The notes under the pieces were generated by a model, which saw only the letters and a list, made by a program, of their open reading frames with translations, did not search any database and had not been told where the DNA came from. Source: AP-15 sp963737145 (GTDB lineage Bacteria; Pseudomonadota; Alphaproteobacteria; ATCC43930; CGMCC-115725). Taken from it: 64,000 nt of DNA. Position 1 is the first letter of the stretch. Each line of letters begins with the position of its first letter. This document shows, piece by piece, positions 25,268-34,495 of the stretch. The stretch lies in NCBI GenBank assembly GCA_963737145.1, contig CAVTRO010000001.1:930001-994000 (forward strand). The letters are read 5' to 3'. Position numbers and translations under genes: made by a program.

Positions 25268-26668
25268 ATGACCGGCGCGAGCAAACCGGCCAATTCGCAA
25301 TGGGGCGGCCGCTTTGGCGGCGGTCCGGCCGAGATCATGCGGCGCATCAATGCCTCGATCGATTTCGACAAGCGCCTCTATGCCGAAGACATCGCCGGCT
25401 CCAAGGCGCATTGCGCGATGCTCGTCGCGCAGAACATCCTGTCGCCCGAAGATGGCGCGGCGATCACCGCCGGTCTAGACCAGATCGGGTCGGAAATTGA
25501 AAGCGGCTGCTTTGTGTTCAGCGCCGAAAACGAAGACATCCACATGAATATCGAAGCGCGGCTCGCCGAGCTGATCGGGCCGGCGGCGGGGCGCCTCCAC
25601 ACCGCCCGGTCGCGCAATGACCAGGTCGCAACCGATCTGCGGCTGTGGCTGCGCGGCGCGATCGACCGCCTCGACCCGGAGATGTGCGACTTGCAGCATG
25701 CACTGATCGACCGCGCCGAGGCTGAAGCCGCCACGGTGATGCCCGGCTACACTCACCTCCAAATTGCCCAGCCGGTGACCTTCGGTCATCACCTCATGGC
25801 CTATGTCGAGATGCTCGGGCGCGACCGCAGCCGGCTCGCCGATTGCCGGCGCCGGCTCAACGAGTCGCCGCTCGGCGCCGCGGCGCTCGCCGGAACCTCC
25901 TTTCCGATCGACCGCCACGCAACCGCCGCTGCGCTCGGGTTTGATCGCCCCGCGGCGAATTCGCTCGACGCGGTGTCCGACCGGGACTTCGCGATCGAGT
26001 TTCTCGCCGCCGCGGCGATCGCCGGCATGCACCTGTCGCGCTTCGCCGAGGAGATCGTAACCTGGTGCAGCGGCGAATTCGGTTTCGTCGGGCTCAGCGA
26101 TGCGTTCACGACCGGCAGCTCGATCATGCCGCAAAAGCGCAACCCCGATGCGGCCGAGCTGGTGCGCGCCAAAACCGGCCGGCTGAACGGGTCTCTCGTC
26201 GCATTGCTGACGGTGATGAAAGGCCTGCCGCTCGCCTATGGCAAGGATATGCAGGAGGACAAAATCCCGGTGTTCGAGGCCGCCGACGCGCTCGAACTCT
26301 GCCTCGCGGCGACGGCCGGCATGGTGCGCGACATGCGGCCGCGCCGCGAACGCCTGTGCGCCGCCGCTGAGCAGGGTTTTGCGACGGCGACCGATCTCGC
26401 CGACTGGCTGGTGCAGGCAGCTGGTCTGCCGTTTCGCCGCGCTCATCATGCGACGGGACAAATCGTCAAGCGTGCGGAAGCGCTGCGCTGCACGCTCGCC
26501 GAGTTGCCGCTCGCGGAATTGCAGGCCGTGGAGCCGACGATCACCGATGCAGTCTATGCCCTGCTCGACCCCGCCCGGTCGGTAGCGAGCCGAACCAGCT
26601 TTGGCGGCACCGCTCCGGAGCGCGTCGTCGCAGCCGCGGCGGAGGCGCGAAGGCGATTTTTGGAATGA
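25268..26668 (+). CDS. argH: Argininosuccinate lyase
   Basis: A 466-residue enzyme splitting argininosuccinate to arginine and fumarate. Family signs are QWGGRFGGGPAEIMRRINAS at the start, HTARSRNDQVATDLRLW, TVMPGYTHLQIAQPVTFGHH and the signature loop GSSIMPQKRNPDAAELVRAK with the catalytic Ser. Length is normal. The frame is open far upstream but the ATG at 25268 gives the homologous N-terminus. It begins the conserved argH-lptM-lysA order. Confidence 0.95.
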   Translation: MTGASKPANSQWGGRFGGGPAEIMRRINASIDFDKRLYAEDIAGSKAHCAMLVAQNILSPEDGAAITAGLDQIGSEIESGCFVFSAENEDIHMNIEARLAELIGPAAGRLHTARSRNDQVATDLRLWLRGAIDRLDPEMCDLQHALIDRAEAEAATVMPGYTHLQIAQPVTFGHHLMAYVEMLGRDRSRLADCRRRLNESPLGAAALAGTSFPIDRHATAAALGFDRPAANSLDAVSDRDFAIEFLAAAAIAGMHLSRFAEEIVTWCSGEFGFVGLSDAFTTGSSIMPQKRNPDAAELVRAKTGRLNGSLVALLTVMKGLPLAYGKDMQEDKIPVFEAADALELCLAATAGMVRDMRPRRERLCAAAEQGFATATDLADWLVQAAGLPFRRAHHATGQIVKRAEALRCTLAELPLAELQAVEPTITDAVYALLDPARSVASRTSFGGTAPERVVAAAAEARRRFLE

Positions 26669-26690
26669 GCGGCGGGCCATCGATACCGGT

Positions 26691-26779
26691 ACCCTCACCC
26701 ACCCAGCCCTGCGGGCTGGGTCCTCCCTCTCCCGCATTGCGGGAGAGGATGCTGAGCGCAGCGAGGCGGGTAAGGGTGA
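26691..26779. repeat. Palindromic repeat, family A copy 2
   Basis: Nested arms: ACCCTCACCC with GGGTAAGGGTGA outside, CCCAGCCCTGCGGGCTGGG and CCTCTCCCGCATTGCGGGAGAGG inside. It lies between argH and the LptM-like gene and encodes the ambiguous upstream part of that frame. Confidence 0.8.
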
Positions 26780-26904
26780 TCGGGAGGCTCGGGCTCTGCG
26801 TCGTAGTTCTATCTTTGGTATTGGCGGGGTGCGGCAAGCGGAATGCGCCGACTGCGCCGCCCGACCAACCCGACACCTATCCGCGGCCCTATCCGAGTGA
26901 ATGA
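26776..26904 (+). CDS. lptM: LptM-type small lipoprotein
   Basis: A 42-residue lipoprotein: hydrophobic signal LGLCVVVLSLVLAGC with lipobox Cys, then a short KRNAPTAPPDQPDTYPRPYP tail. The position between argH and lysA and the Pro-rich tail match the YifL/LptM family, which helps mature the LptD lipopolysaccharide translocon. The start is uncertain because a repeat precedes it: GTG 26776 is chosen; ATG 26749 would add repeat-encoded residues. It ends eight bases inside the lysA start. Confidence 0.7.
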   Translation: MIGRLGLCVVVLSLVLAGCGKRNAPTAPPDQPDTYPRPYPSE

Positions 26905-28214
26905 TTTTTTTTACTATCGCGGCGGCGAGCTTTACGCCGAACAGCTGCCGGTGGCGCACATCGCGGCGGCCGTCGGCACCCCCTTTTACCTCTATTCGGC
27001 CGCCGGGTTCACCGCGCAATACCGGCGGTTTGCCGATGCGTTCTTACCCGAGCAGCCGCTGATCTGCTATGCCGTCAAGGCAAACTCGAACCTCGCCGTG
27101 CTGCGCCTGCTTGCCCGTCTCGGCGCGGGGGCCGACGTCGTCTCCGAGGGAGAGCTGCGCCGCGCGCTCGCCGCCGGCGTGCCACCCGAGCGGATCGTCT
27201 TCTCCGGGGTCGGCAAAACGGCGGCCGAGATGCAGGCGGCGCTCGATGCGGGGATTCATCAGATCAATGTCGAAGTCGGTGCCGGAGCTGCGCCGCCTTA
27301 GCGAAGTCGTCAGCGCGCAAGGCCGGATCGCGTCCATCGCGATCCGGGTAAACCCGGATGTCGATGCGCATACCCATTTCAAGATTTCGACCGGCCGGAA
27401 GGAGAACAAATTCGGCATCGAATTTGACGAGGCGATTGGCGCGTTTGAGCTCGCCTGCGAGCTTCCCGGCATCGAGCCGGTCGGCCTCGCCGTGCATATC
27501 GGCTCGCAGCTAACCGATTTCGAGCCGTACCGCCGCGCCTTCGAGCGGGTTGCCGAGCTGGTCCTCGAATTGCGCGCTCTCGGGTTTTGCGTCGCACGTA
27601 TGGATCTCGGCGGCGGCATCGGCGTCCGCTACCATGCCGAGCGCCCGCTGGAGCTGCTGAGCTATGCGAAACTTGTGCGCGACATCTTCGGCTCGCTCGG
27701 GCTCACTCTGGCGTTCGAGCCGGGCCGGGTGCTGACGGCGCCGGCCGGTCTGCTCGTCTCGCAGGTGCTCTATATCAAGGAGGGCAGCACCAGGCGTTTC
27801 GTCATCGTGGACGCGGCGATGAACGATCTGATCCGCCCGGCGCTCTACGATGCGTGGCACGACATCGTCCCGGTTCGCCTCCCCGCTGCGGGCGCTTCGC
27901 TCGCGCCGGCGGACGTTGTCGGGCCGGTGTGCGAAACCGGCGACACCTTTGCGGTCGACCGCGAATTGCCGCCATTTGGCGAAGGCGACCTCCTGGCCTT
28001 CACGGCAGCGGGAGCCTATGGCGCGGTCATGAGCACGACATACAACAGCCGGCTGCTGGTGCCCGAGGTGCTGGTCGCGGACGGGCGCTTTGCCGTTATC
28101 CGGGCGCGGCCGAGCTATGATGCGCTGCTTTCTCTCGATACCATCCCCGAATGGCTCTCTGGCGGGCGCCCCGGTACGGCCGGAGAGCCCGCGCAGAAGC
28201 GAGGTGCCGCATGA
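26897..28214 (+). CDS. lysA: Diaminopimelate decarboxylase (frameshifted)
   Basis: This PLP enzyme makes lysine from meso-diaminopimelate. The first frame from GTG 26897 (NDFFYYRGGELYAEQL) holds the PLP lysine in ICYAVKANSNLAVL and runs to GIHQINVE. The second frame resumes at SVPELRRLSEVV and holds GRKENKFGIEFDEA, AVHIGSQLTDFEPY, DLGGGIGVRY, GRVLTAPAG, the catalytic Cys in VGPVCETGDTF and the C-terminal YDALLSLDTIPEWL. Removing one base at 27273-27275 restores an unbroken ~438-residue protein. Because the gene is normally essential and everything else is intact, an error is likelier than loss. The stop overlaps the next gene (ATGA). Confidence 0.9.
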
Positions 28215-30709
28215 CTGACCGCTCGTCGCTGTCCGGCCGCCGCTTCGCGATGCGGCTGCGGCTCGCCCGTTTTGCGCTGCTTTGGGAGCGCGTCTGGCCC
28301 CCATGCTGGCCGGCGCTCGCCGCGCTCGGCACGTTTCTCGTGCTCGGCTTGTTCGACGTGCTGCCGAATTTGCCGAGCCTTTTGCACGCGGCAATTCTGA
28401 TCGGCCTTGGCGCTGCTTTCGCGATCGGCTTGGCTGCGGCATTCGGCAAGACCGTCATTCCCGATGCCTTCTCCGCGCGCCGCCGTATCGAGGAGGCGAG
28501 CGGCCTGCAGCACCGGCCGCTGCAGGCTCTTGCCGATCGGCCGAGCGGCCCGCTCGATCTTGCGGCGGCCGGGTTATGGGAGGCACACCGGCGGCGGATG
28601 GAAGCGGCGGCGCGGCGCTTGCGGATCGGACTGCCCCATGCCGGGTTCGCCGCCCGTGATCCGTGGGGGTTGCGCGCTGTCCTTGCGATCCTGCTGCTGC
28701 TTGGCGCGATCGATGCCGGGAATGACTGGAAGGACCGCCTCGTCCGGTCTTTGAGACCGGATATCGCCGGCAAGTCGGGGATGGCCGCTGCGAGCCTCGA
28801 CATCTGGGTGACGCCGCCCGACTATACCGGGCTGGCGCCGCAATTTCTGCGACAGGGAACCGTGGAAACGCTGCATATCCCGACCGGCAGCAAATTGCTC
28901 GCCCAGGTGCACGGCGGTTCGGCGGTGCCGCGTCTCGCCATCGACGGTGAGAGCCGCGACTTCGATGCGGTCGACAAGCAGAACTTCCGCGCCGCGGCGA
29001 CCTTGACGTCCGGCAAGCAGCTTGCGGTGACCCAGGCCGGCGCAGCGCTCGGCAATTGGCACATCGAGATCATTCCTGACAACCCGCCCAAAATCGCCTT
29101 TGCAAAGCCTCCGCAAGGCACGCCGCACGCCGCGCTGCGCATCGATTATCAGGCGGCCGACGATTACGGGGTCGAAGCGGCCAAGGCGGTGATCCGGCGC
29201 GAGGGCGGCAATCCCGAGGAGACGATCGAGCTCGAGATGCCTTTGCCTGGCCTGCACCTGAAGGAAGCGCAAGCCACGAGCTATCACGACTTGTCGCCGC
29301 ATCCGTGGGCCGGCCTGCCGGTCGAGATCCGGCTCGTCGCTACCGATGCGTTGGGCCAGACCGGAGAAAGCGAGCCGGTCCGGATGAAATTGCCGGAGCG
29401 CAAATTCGAGCATCCGATCGCCCGCGCGATTATCGATCAGCGCAGGGAGCTGGCGACCGACCCCGGGTCGCGCCTGGCGGTGGCCGATACGCTCAGCGAC
29501 CTGCGCGAGCGGCCGCAGCTTTACCGCGACGATACCGTCGCCTTCCTCGGCATGCGCCTCGCCGAAGAGCACCTGCGGTTCAACGATGACGCGAAGTCTA
29601 TCGCCGAAGTCCAGCAACTCCTGTGGGATACCGCTTTGCGCATCGAGGATGGACGCATGTCACTCGCCGAGCGCGATATGCGGCGCCTGCAGCAGGAGCT
29701 CCAAGACGCGCTCGCCAAAAATGCGCCTGACGCAGAGATCGATCGCCTGATGAAGGAGTTCCAGCAGGCGCTCGACCGCTATCTGCAGGCGCTCGCCGAA
29801 AACATGGCGCGCAATCCGGACCAGTACCAGCAGCCGGTCGATCCGTCGAAGGTGATCAGCAGCCGCGATCTGCAACGCATGCTCGACCGCGCGCGTGACT
29901 TGGCCCGCAACGGCGCACGAGACCAGGCGCGCGAGCTGTTGTCGCAACTGCAGAACATGCTCGAGAACCTGAGGATGGCCAGACCCGGGCAGATGCCCCA
30001 GCAAGGGTCGAGCCAGGCGCAAAAGATGATGCGCGACATGCACGAGCTGATGCAGCGGCAACAGCAGTTGCTCGACCGCAGCTTCCGCGCCCAGCAGCAG
30101 CAAGGCCAACAGGGTCAGCAGGGCCGCATGGGGCAACGCGGCCAGCAGCAGCAGGGGCAGCCCGGACAGCAGCAAGGAGGCGGCGATCAGCCGGACCCCA
30201 ACGGCCAGCTGGGCGATGCCGCCGGCCAGCAGGAAGGGCTGCGCCGCATGCTGGGCGAAATGATGCGCCGGCTGGGCGACGGGCTCGGCGATATCCCCGA
30301 GCCGCTGGGCCGAGCCGAGCGGGCGATGCGCGACGCCACCGAGGCATTGCAGCGCCGTCAGCCCGGCGCGGCGATCGGCCCGCAGACCGAGGCGCTCGAC
30401 CAATTGCAGCAGGCGGCGCGCGAGTTTGCGCAGCAGATGCAGCGCCGCATGCAGGGCCAATTGGGCAACCCCAATGACGACGAAGTCGGCGCCACGAACG
30501 GAATGCCGGGCGATCGGGTCGAGCGGGACCCGTTAGGTCGGCCGCTGTCGAATAATGGGACTTACGATCAGGGCGACGTCAAAATCCCGGACCAGAATAC
30601 TCTGCAAAAAGCCCGCGAGATTCTGGATGAACTGCGGCGCCGCGCGGGCGAGCGCTCTCGACCGGAAATCGAGCTCGACTACATCGATCGCCTGCTGAAG
30701 AGATTTTAA
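28211..30709 (+). CDS. TIGR02302/DUF4175 membrane protein
   Basis: An 832-residue protein. Residues ~30-75 give two membrane spans (ALAALGTFLVLGLF, ILIGLGAAFAIGLAAAF) and another lies near 155-170 (VLAILLLLGAI). A large soluble region follows, beginning DIWVTPPDYTGLAPQFLRQ. Residues ~590-740 are very Gln-rich (QQQGQQGQQGRMGQRGQ) and low in complexity. The alphaproteobacterial TIGR02302 family has this layout and no assigned function. The ATG overlaps the lysA stop, so it belongs to the argH-lysA transcript. An envelope role is likely only by location and topology. Confidence 0.85.
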   Translation: MTDRSSLSGRRFAMRLRLARFALLWERVWPPCWPALAALGTFLVLGLFDVLPNLPSLLHAAILIGLGAAFAIGLAAAFGKTVIPDAFSARRRIEEASGLQHRPLQALADRPSGPLDLAAAGLWEAHRRRMEAAARRLRIGLPHAGFAARDPWGLRAVLAILLLLGAIDAGNDWKDRLVRSLRPDIAGKSGMAAASLDIWVTPPDYTGLAPQFLRQGTVETLHIPTGSKLLAQVHGGSAVPRLAIDGESRDFDAVDKQNFRAAATLTSGKQLAVTQAGAALGNWHIEIIPDNPPKIAFAKPPQGTPHAALRIDYQAADDYGVEAAKAVIRREGGNPEETIELEMPLPGLHLKEAQATSYHDLSPHPWAGLPVEIRLVATDALGQTGESEPVRMKLPERKFEHPIARAIIDQRRELATDPGSRLAVADTLSDLRERPQLYRDDTVAFLGMRLAEEHLRFNDDAKSIAEVQQLLWDTALRIEDGRMSLAERDMRRLQQELQDALAKNAPDAEIDRLMKEFQQALDRYLQALAENMARNPDQYQQPVDPSKVISSRDLQRMLDRARDLARNGARDQARELLSQLQNMLENLRMARPGQMPQQGSSQAQKMMRDMHELMQRQQQLLDRSFRAQQQQGQQGQQGRMGQRGQQQQGQPGQQQGGGDQPDPNGQLGDAAGQQEGLRRMLGEMMRRLGDGLGDIPEPLGRAERAMRDATEALQRRQPGAAIGPQTEALDQLQQAAREFAQQMQRRMQGQLGNPNDDEVGATNGMPGDRVERDPLGRPLSNNGTYDQGDVKIPDQNTLQKAREILDELRRRAGERSRPEIELDYIDRLLKRF

Positions 30710-30712
30710 GCT

Positions 30713-30725
30713 TGACCTAAGGTCA
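30713..30725. promoter_or_regulatory. 13-base palindrome TGACCTAAGGTCA
   Basis: Perfect six-base arms (TGACCT/AGGTCA) around one A, three bases after the DUF4175 stop and 140 bases before the DUF882 start. It could be an operator for the downstream gene. No regulator is identified. Confidence 0.25.
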
Positions 30726-30864
30726 GTCTGCGCCTTCAATCCGCCGACCTTTCTCCTCGTCATGTCCGGCTCGCACCGGGCGCCCTGCAGACCCTGCCGT
30801 TAACGGAATTGCCGGTGACCCCGGTAATCCTGTTTTCAGCTATTGCACGAGAACTGAAGAGGCG

Positions 30865-31593
30865 ATGGATCGTCGACTGTTCCTATCCTTGATGACCGGA
30901 TTTGCCGCAGCGTGGCCTTCGATGGCGCGCGCGGTTTCCCGCCCGCCATTGGCGCTGCGCCGCCTGCGTCTCGTCAACTGCCATACCGGCGAGAGGTTCG
31001 ATGGGGCGTACCGCAACGACCAAGGCCCGATCCCGCGGGTAATCGACGAGCTCTGCATTTTCCTGCGCGACCATCACTCCGGCGAAAAAACGCAGATCGA
31101 TGTCGGGGTCATTGATTTCCTGGCCGATGTGCTGGATTCGGTAGGCCAGACCAAAGCCACCGTGTTGTCGGCTTATCGCACCGCCGAAACCAACGCGATG
31201 CTCGCCCGCACGATGTTCGGCGTCGCCGAGCATAGCCAGCACATCGTCGGCCGTGCGCTCGACATACGCGTCGACTCGAACCTCTCCGAGGCAATGACAA
31301 AGGCCCGCGCGATGGATCGCGGCGGCGTCGGATGGTACCCGCATTCCGGCTTTATCCACATCGATACCGGACCGGTGCGGAATTGGACGCTCGACGAAGG
31401 CGGGCTCGATGGCCTCCTGTTGTTTGATGGCCGGCACCTGCGCATGGTCGGCAGAGCTGGCGGAGGAAGTAATCAGATGCTCGGCGGTGGCGCCTGGCAG
31501 CCGCTGACCGTGACCGAGCGGCTAGGGCTGCAGCGCCAGCTCGCCCGCGCGGAATTCATCGCCCGCACCAGAAGCCTGAGCTTCAGCCCGTGA
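30865..31593 (+). CDS. DUF882 / YcbK-like murein peptidase
   Basis: A 242-residue exported protein. The N-terminus MDRRLFLSLMTGFAAAWPSMARA has paired arginines and looks like a Tat-type signal. The catalytic domain shows TVLSAYRTAETN, SQHIVGRALDIR (His and Asp zinc ligands) and GFIHIDTG (third His), as in the M15 D,D/L,D-peptidase fold and E. coli YcbK/MepK. It probably cleaves peptidoglycan cross-links in the periplasm. The last 11 bases overlap the end of mbfA on the other strand. Confidence 0.87.
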   Translation: MDRRLFLSLMTGFAAAWPSMARAVSRPPLALRRLRLVNCHTGERFDGAYRNDQGPIPRVIDELCIFLRDHHSGEKTQIDVGVIDFLADVLDSVGQTKATVLSAYRTAETNAMLARTMFGVAEHSQHIVGRALDIRVDSNLSEAMTKARAMDRGGVGWYPHSGFIHIDTGPVRNWTLDEGGLDGLLLFDGRHLRMVGRAGGGSNQMLGGGAWQPLTVTERLGLQRQLARAEFIARTRSLSFSP

Positions 31594-32713
31594 TTGCGAC
31601 GCCGATCAGCTTGCCGACGCCATAGGTCACGCCGGCGGCGGCGAAACCGATCAGCAATTGGCGCAGTCCGGAAAACCATACCCCGAGACCGGTGAACAAG
31701 GTTGTGCCGGCGCCGATCAGGAACAGCGCCAACCCGCTCGCCGTGAGGCTGGCGATCGCTGCCGGCGACCCGGCCAGGACAAAATAAGGGCCGACCGGGA
31801 AGATCGCGCCGATGGCGAACAGCAGGAAAGAGGTCCCGGCGGCGGCCCAGGCCGAGCCGCCGAGTTCTTCCGGATCGATCCCGAGCTCCTCGCGCACGAG
31901 CGTGTCGAGCGCGGTTTCCTTGTTGGCGATCAGGCGCTGCGCCAGCGTCTTGGCCTGATCCCAGGGGAGCCCCTTGGCCTGATAGATCAACGCCAGCTCT
32001 TCCTCTTCCTCCTCGGGCATCTGTTCGAGCTCGTCGGCTTCGGTCTTGATTTGCCGCTGGTAGGATTCGCGGGTCGTGCTGACAGATAGCCATTCGCCCA
32101 ACGCCATCGAACAGGCGCCGGCCAACAGGCCCGCCAGACCGGTGACCAGGATCGCGTGCGCCGCCAGGTCCGCTCCGGCCACGCCCATGACAAGGCTCAG
32201 ATTGGAGCACAGCCCGTCATTGGCGCCGAGCACGGCGGCGCGCAGCGCATTGCCGCCCAGGGCGCGATGCCGCCCCTCCAGCCGCGCAATCGTCGCGCCG
32301 CTGAAGGCGGCCGGCGACGGCGCCGCCAGCGCCTCGATGATGCGGGCGTGCGACCGCTCGGCCGCCGGCAGCCCGCCGGCGACCGCTTCCGGCTGCGTGT
32401 CGTAGGTGCCGCTGTCCAGCTGCTCGAGGGTGTTGATGCTCGGCAGGACGAAGGCCGGACCGAACCGCCGCGCCAGCCACGCGAGCGCCCGCGTCCGTAG
32501 GCGCGGCCGCAGGGTCGGCACGCGTTGCCCGATCGCCCCGATCTTGCGTTTCCAGAACTCGGCATGCGCCTCCTCGACCGCGCCGAGGCGAGCATAGACC
32601 TGCGCCAGCTCGGGGTTCTTCTCGGTCTGCGCCAGCGTCCGGTAGAGCGTGGCGCTGTCCACCTCCCCCTGCAGATTGGCCTTGTAGCGCTGGCGCGAAT
32701 CTTCCTCGGGCAT
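31583..32713 (-). CDS. mbfA: Membrane-bound ferritin-like iron exporter MbfA
   Basis: A 376-residue fusion. Residues ~1-145 are a rubrerythrin/ferritin-like domain with metal-binding Glu/His residues in LQGEVDSATLYRTLAQTE, VEEAHAEFW and AAERSHARIIEAL. The rest is a VIT1/CCC1 transporter domain with GNALRAAVLGANDGLCSNLS, GACSMALGEWLSVSTTRE, an acidic EEEEEE loop and C-terminal spans. MbfA in Bradyrhizobium and Agrobacterium exports iron and protects from peroxide. It is usually Irr-regulated, but I see no clear iron-control box here. Start at ATG 32713 (MPEEDSRQRYKANLQGE). Confidence 0.9.
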   Translation of the reverse strand: MPEEDSRQRYKANLQGEVDSATLYRTLAQTEKNPELAQVYARLGAVEEAHAEFWKRKIGAIGQRVPTLRPRLRTRALAWLARRFGPAFVLPSINTLEQLDSGTYDTQPEAVAGGLPAAERSHARIIEALAAPSPAAFSGATIARLEGRHRALGGNALRAAVLGANDGLCSNLSLVMGVAGADLAAHAILVTGLAGLLAGACSMALGEWLSVSTTRESYQRQIKTEADELEQMPEEEEEELALIYQAKGLPWDQAKTLAQRLIANKETALDTLVREELGIDPEELGGSAWAAAGTSFLLFAIGAIFPVGPYFVLAGSPAAIASLTASGLALFLIGAGTTLFTGLGVWFSGLRQLLIGFAAAGVTYGVGKLIGVAITG

Positions 32714-32729
32714 ATCGCTACAATCGTTA

Positions 32730-33046
32730 TTCCCGCGGAAGCGCAGGGCTGTCCGGGTAAAATTTTGCTGCACGCCGTGCAGTGCATCGGCGCCGTCTGG
32801 ACACCCCTAGCTCTCCATGGCCGGACTTGTCCCGGCCACCCACGTCTTCGCCGCACACTCCGACGAACGGCAGAAAGGCGTGGATGGCCGGGCCAAACCG
32901 GCCATGGAGGACCGAACGTTGTGCGACGAGAGCTGCCTACAACCGGTTCCTTTTCCCCGGACAGCCCTGCGCGGAAGCGGGAATCCAGGGCGGAAGGGCC
33001 GCGGCGGCCGCTCTGGACCCCCGCTTCCGCGGGGGGTGACGGGACA
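32730..33046. repeat. Nested palindromic repeats (families B and E)
   Basis: This 357-base gap holds no gene. The outer arms TTCCCGCGGAAGCGCAGGGC (32738) and its complement near 32955-32975, with CCCCGCTTCCGCGGGGGGTGAC at 33018-33040, belong to family B. Inside is a second inverted repeat: CTCCATGGCCGGACTTGTCC at 32813-32847 faces its near-complement at 32879-32912 across a ~30-base loop, with about 80% arm match. Confidence 0.7.
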
Positions 33047-33070
33047 GGATAACATCATTTTCAGGCGATT

Positions 33071-34485
33071 TCACACGCTGACGAGCTTGCCGGGGTTCAT
33101 GATGTTGGTAGGGTCGAGGGCGCTCTTCACTCGGCACATCAGCTCGATCTCGACCGGCGATTTGTAATGCGTGATCTCGTCGCGCTTCAGGCGGCCGACA
33201 CCGTGTTCGGCGCTGATCGACCCGTGAAGCTCGCGCACGACGCGGTGCACGATGTCGTTGAACTCCTGCCAACGGGCCAGATAGGCTGGGGTGTCGGCGC
33301 CCTCCGGCTGGGTCAGGTTGAAGTGAATGTTGCCGTCCCCGACATGGCCAAAGGCCATCGGCCGGATGCCGGGCAGCCTTGCCGTTACCCCGTCAGTGGC
33401 GCGGGTGATGAAGTCGGCGACCCGGCTGACCGGCACCGAGACGTCGTGCTTGATCGAGCCCGAGTAGAGCTGCGCCTCGACAATGGCTTCGCGAATGTGC
33501 CAAAGCTGCTTGGCTTGCTGGCCGCTTTCGGCAATGACACCGTCGGCGACCAGATCCTCTTCGAGCGCCGTTTCGAGCAGCCTCTGCAAAAGCGCGCGGA
33601 TGCCGCTCTGGGTCTGGCTGGACGACATTTCGAGCAGGACGTACCACGGATGGGGCGCCGTCAGCGGATCGACGCTCCCGGGCACGTGGACCAGCGCCAG
33701 ATCGAACGCCGCGCGTGGGATTAGCTCGAAGGCGGTCAGCTGATCGGCGGTGGCGGCGCGGGCATGCGCGAAGAGCGTCATCACATCCTCGACCCTGGCG
33801 AGCCCGAGAAACGCGGTTTCGACCTCCCGCGGTTTGGGAAAGAGCTTCAGGGTCGCGGCGGTGATGATCCCGAGCGTGCCTTCGCCACCGATGAAGAGCT
33901 GCTTCAGGTCGTAGCCGGTGTTGTCCTTGCGCAGGGCGCGCAGCCCGTCCCAGATGCGCCCGTCCGGGAGCACGACCTCGAGGCCCAGGGTCAGCTCGCG
34001 CGTATTGCCGTAGCGCAATACCGCGATGCCGCCGGCATTTGTCGACAGATTGCCGCCGATTTGGCAGCTGCCCTCTGCGCCGAGGCTGAGGGGAACAACC
34101 GGTCGGCGTCGGCAGCCGCCTGCTGTACATGCGCCAGTATGCAGCCGGCCTCGACGGTCATCGTGAAATTGACCGGGTCGATCGCGCGGATACGGTTCAT
34201 CCGGCCGAGTGCGAGGACGATGTTGGCCTTGTCCTCGGGCGGCACGCCACCTCCGGCGAGGCCGGTGTTGCCGCCTTGCGGCACGATCGGCAGCCTGGTT
34301 TCGGCACAGATCCGCACCACCGCCGCGACCTCCGCGGTCGATGCGGGCCGCACCACGAGCCGGGTGGCGCCGCGCCAGAGGCGCCGTGCCTCGACCAGGT
34401 AAGGTTCTTGATCCGCCGCATCGGAGATCCAACCGCGTGGGCCCACCACCGCTTTGATCCGTTCCAGCGCCGTTTCGATATGCAT
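33071..34485 (-). CDS. FAD-linked D-2-hydroxyacid dehydrogenase, GlcD-like (frameshifted)
   Basis: A FAD_binding_4/FAD-oxidase C protein of about 470 residues, which oxidises D-2-hydroxy acids such as lactate, glycolate or 2-hydroxyglutarate. The N-terminal frame starts MHIETALERIKAVVG and has the FAD loop PIVPQGGNTGLAGGG. The second frame takes over at PLSLGAEGSCQIGGNLSTNAGG and has NTGYDLKQLFIGGEGTLGIITAATLKL (two motifs in a row), FGHVGDGNIHFNL and SAEHGVGRLKRDE. The frame change coincides with a run of four G at 34090-34093 where five restore the frame. It follows pyrC by ten bases on the same strand. Confidence 0.85.
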
Positions 34486-34495
34486 TCTTCGCCCC

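Noticed and set aside
25475..27019. 514-codon minus-strand frame
   Set aside because: Antisense to argH and the start of lysA, no recognisable domains.
30060..30210. CAG/CAGCAG-rich tract as a possible microsatellite or CRISPR-like array
   Set aside because: It is in-frame Gln-rich low complexity inside the DUF4175 protein, with no regular spacer structure.
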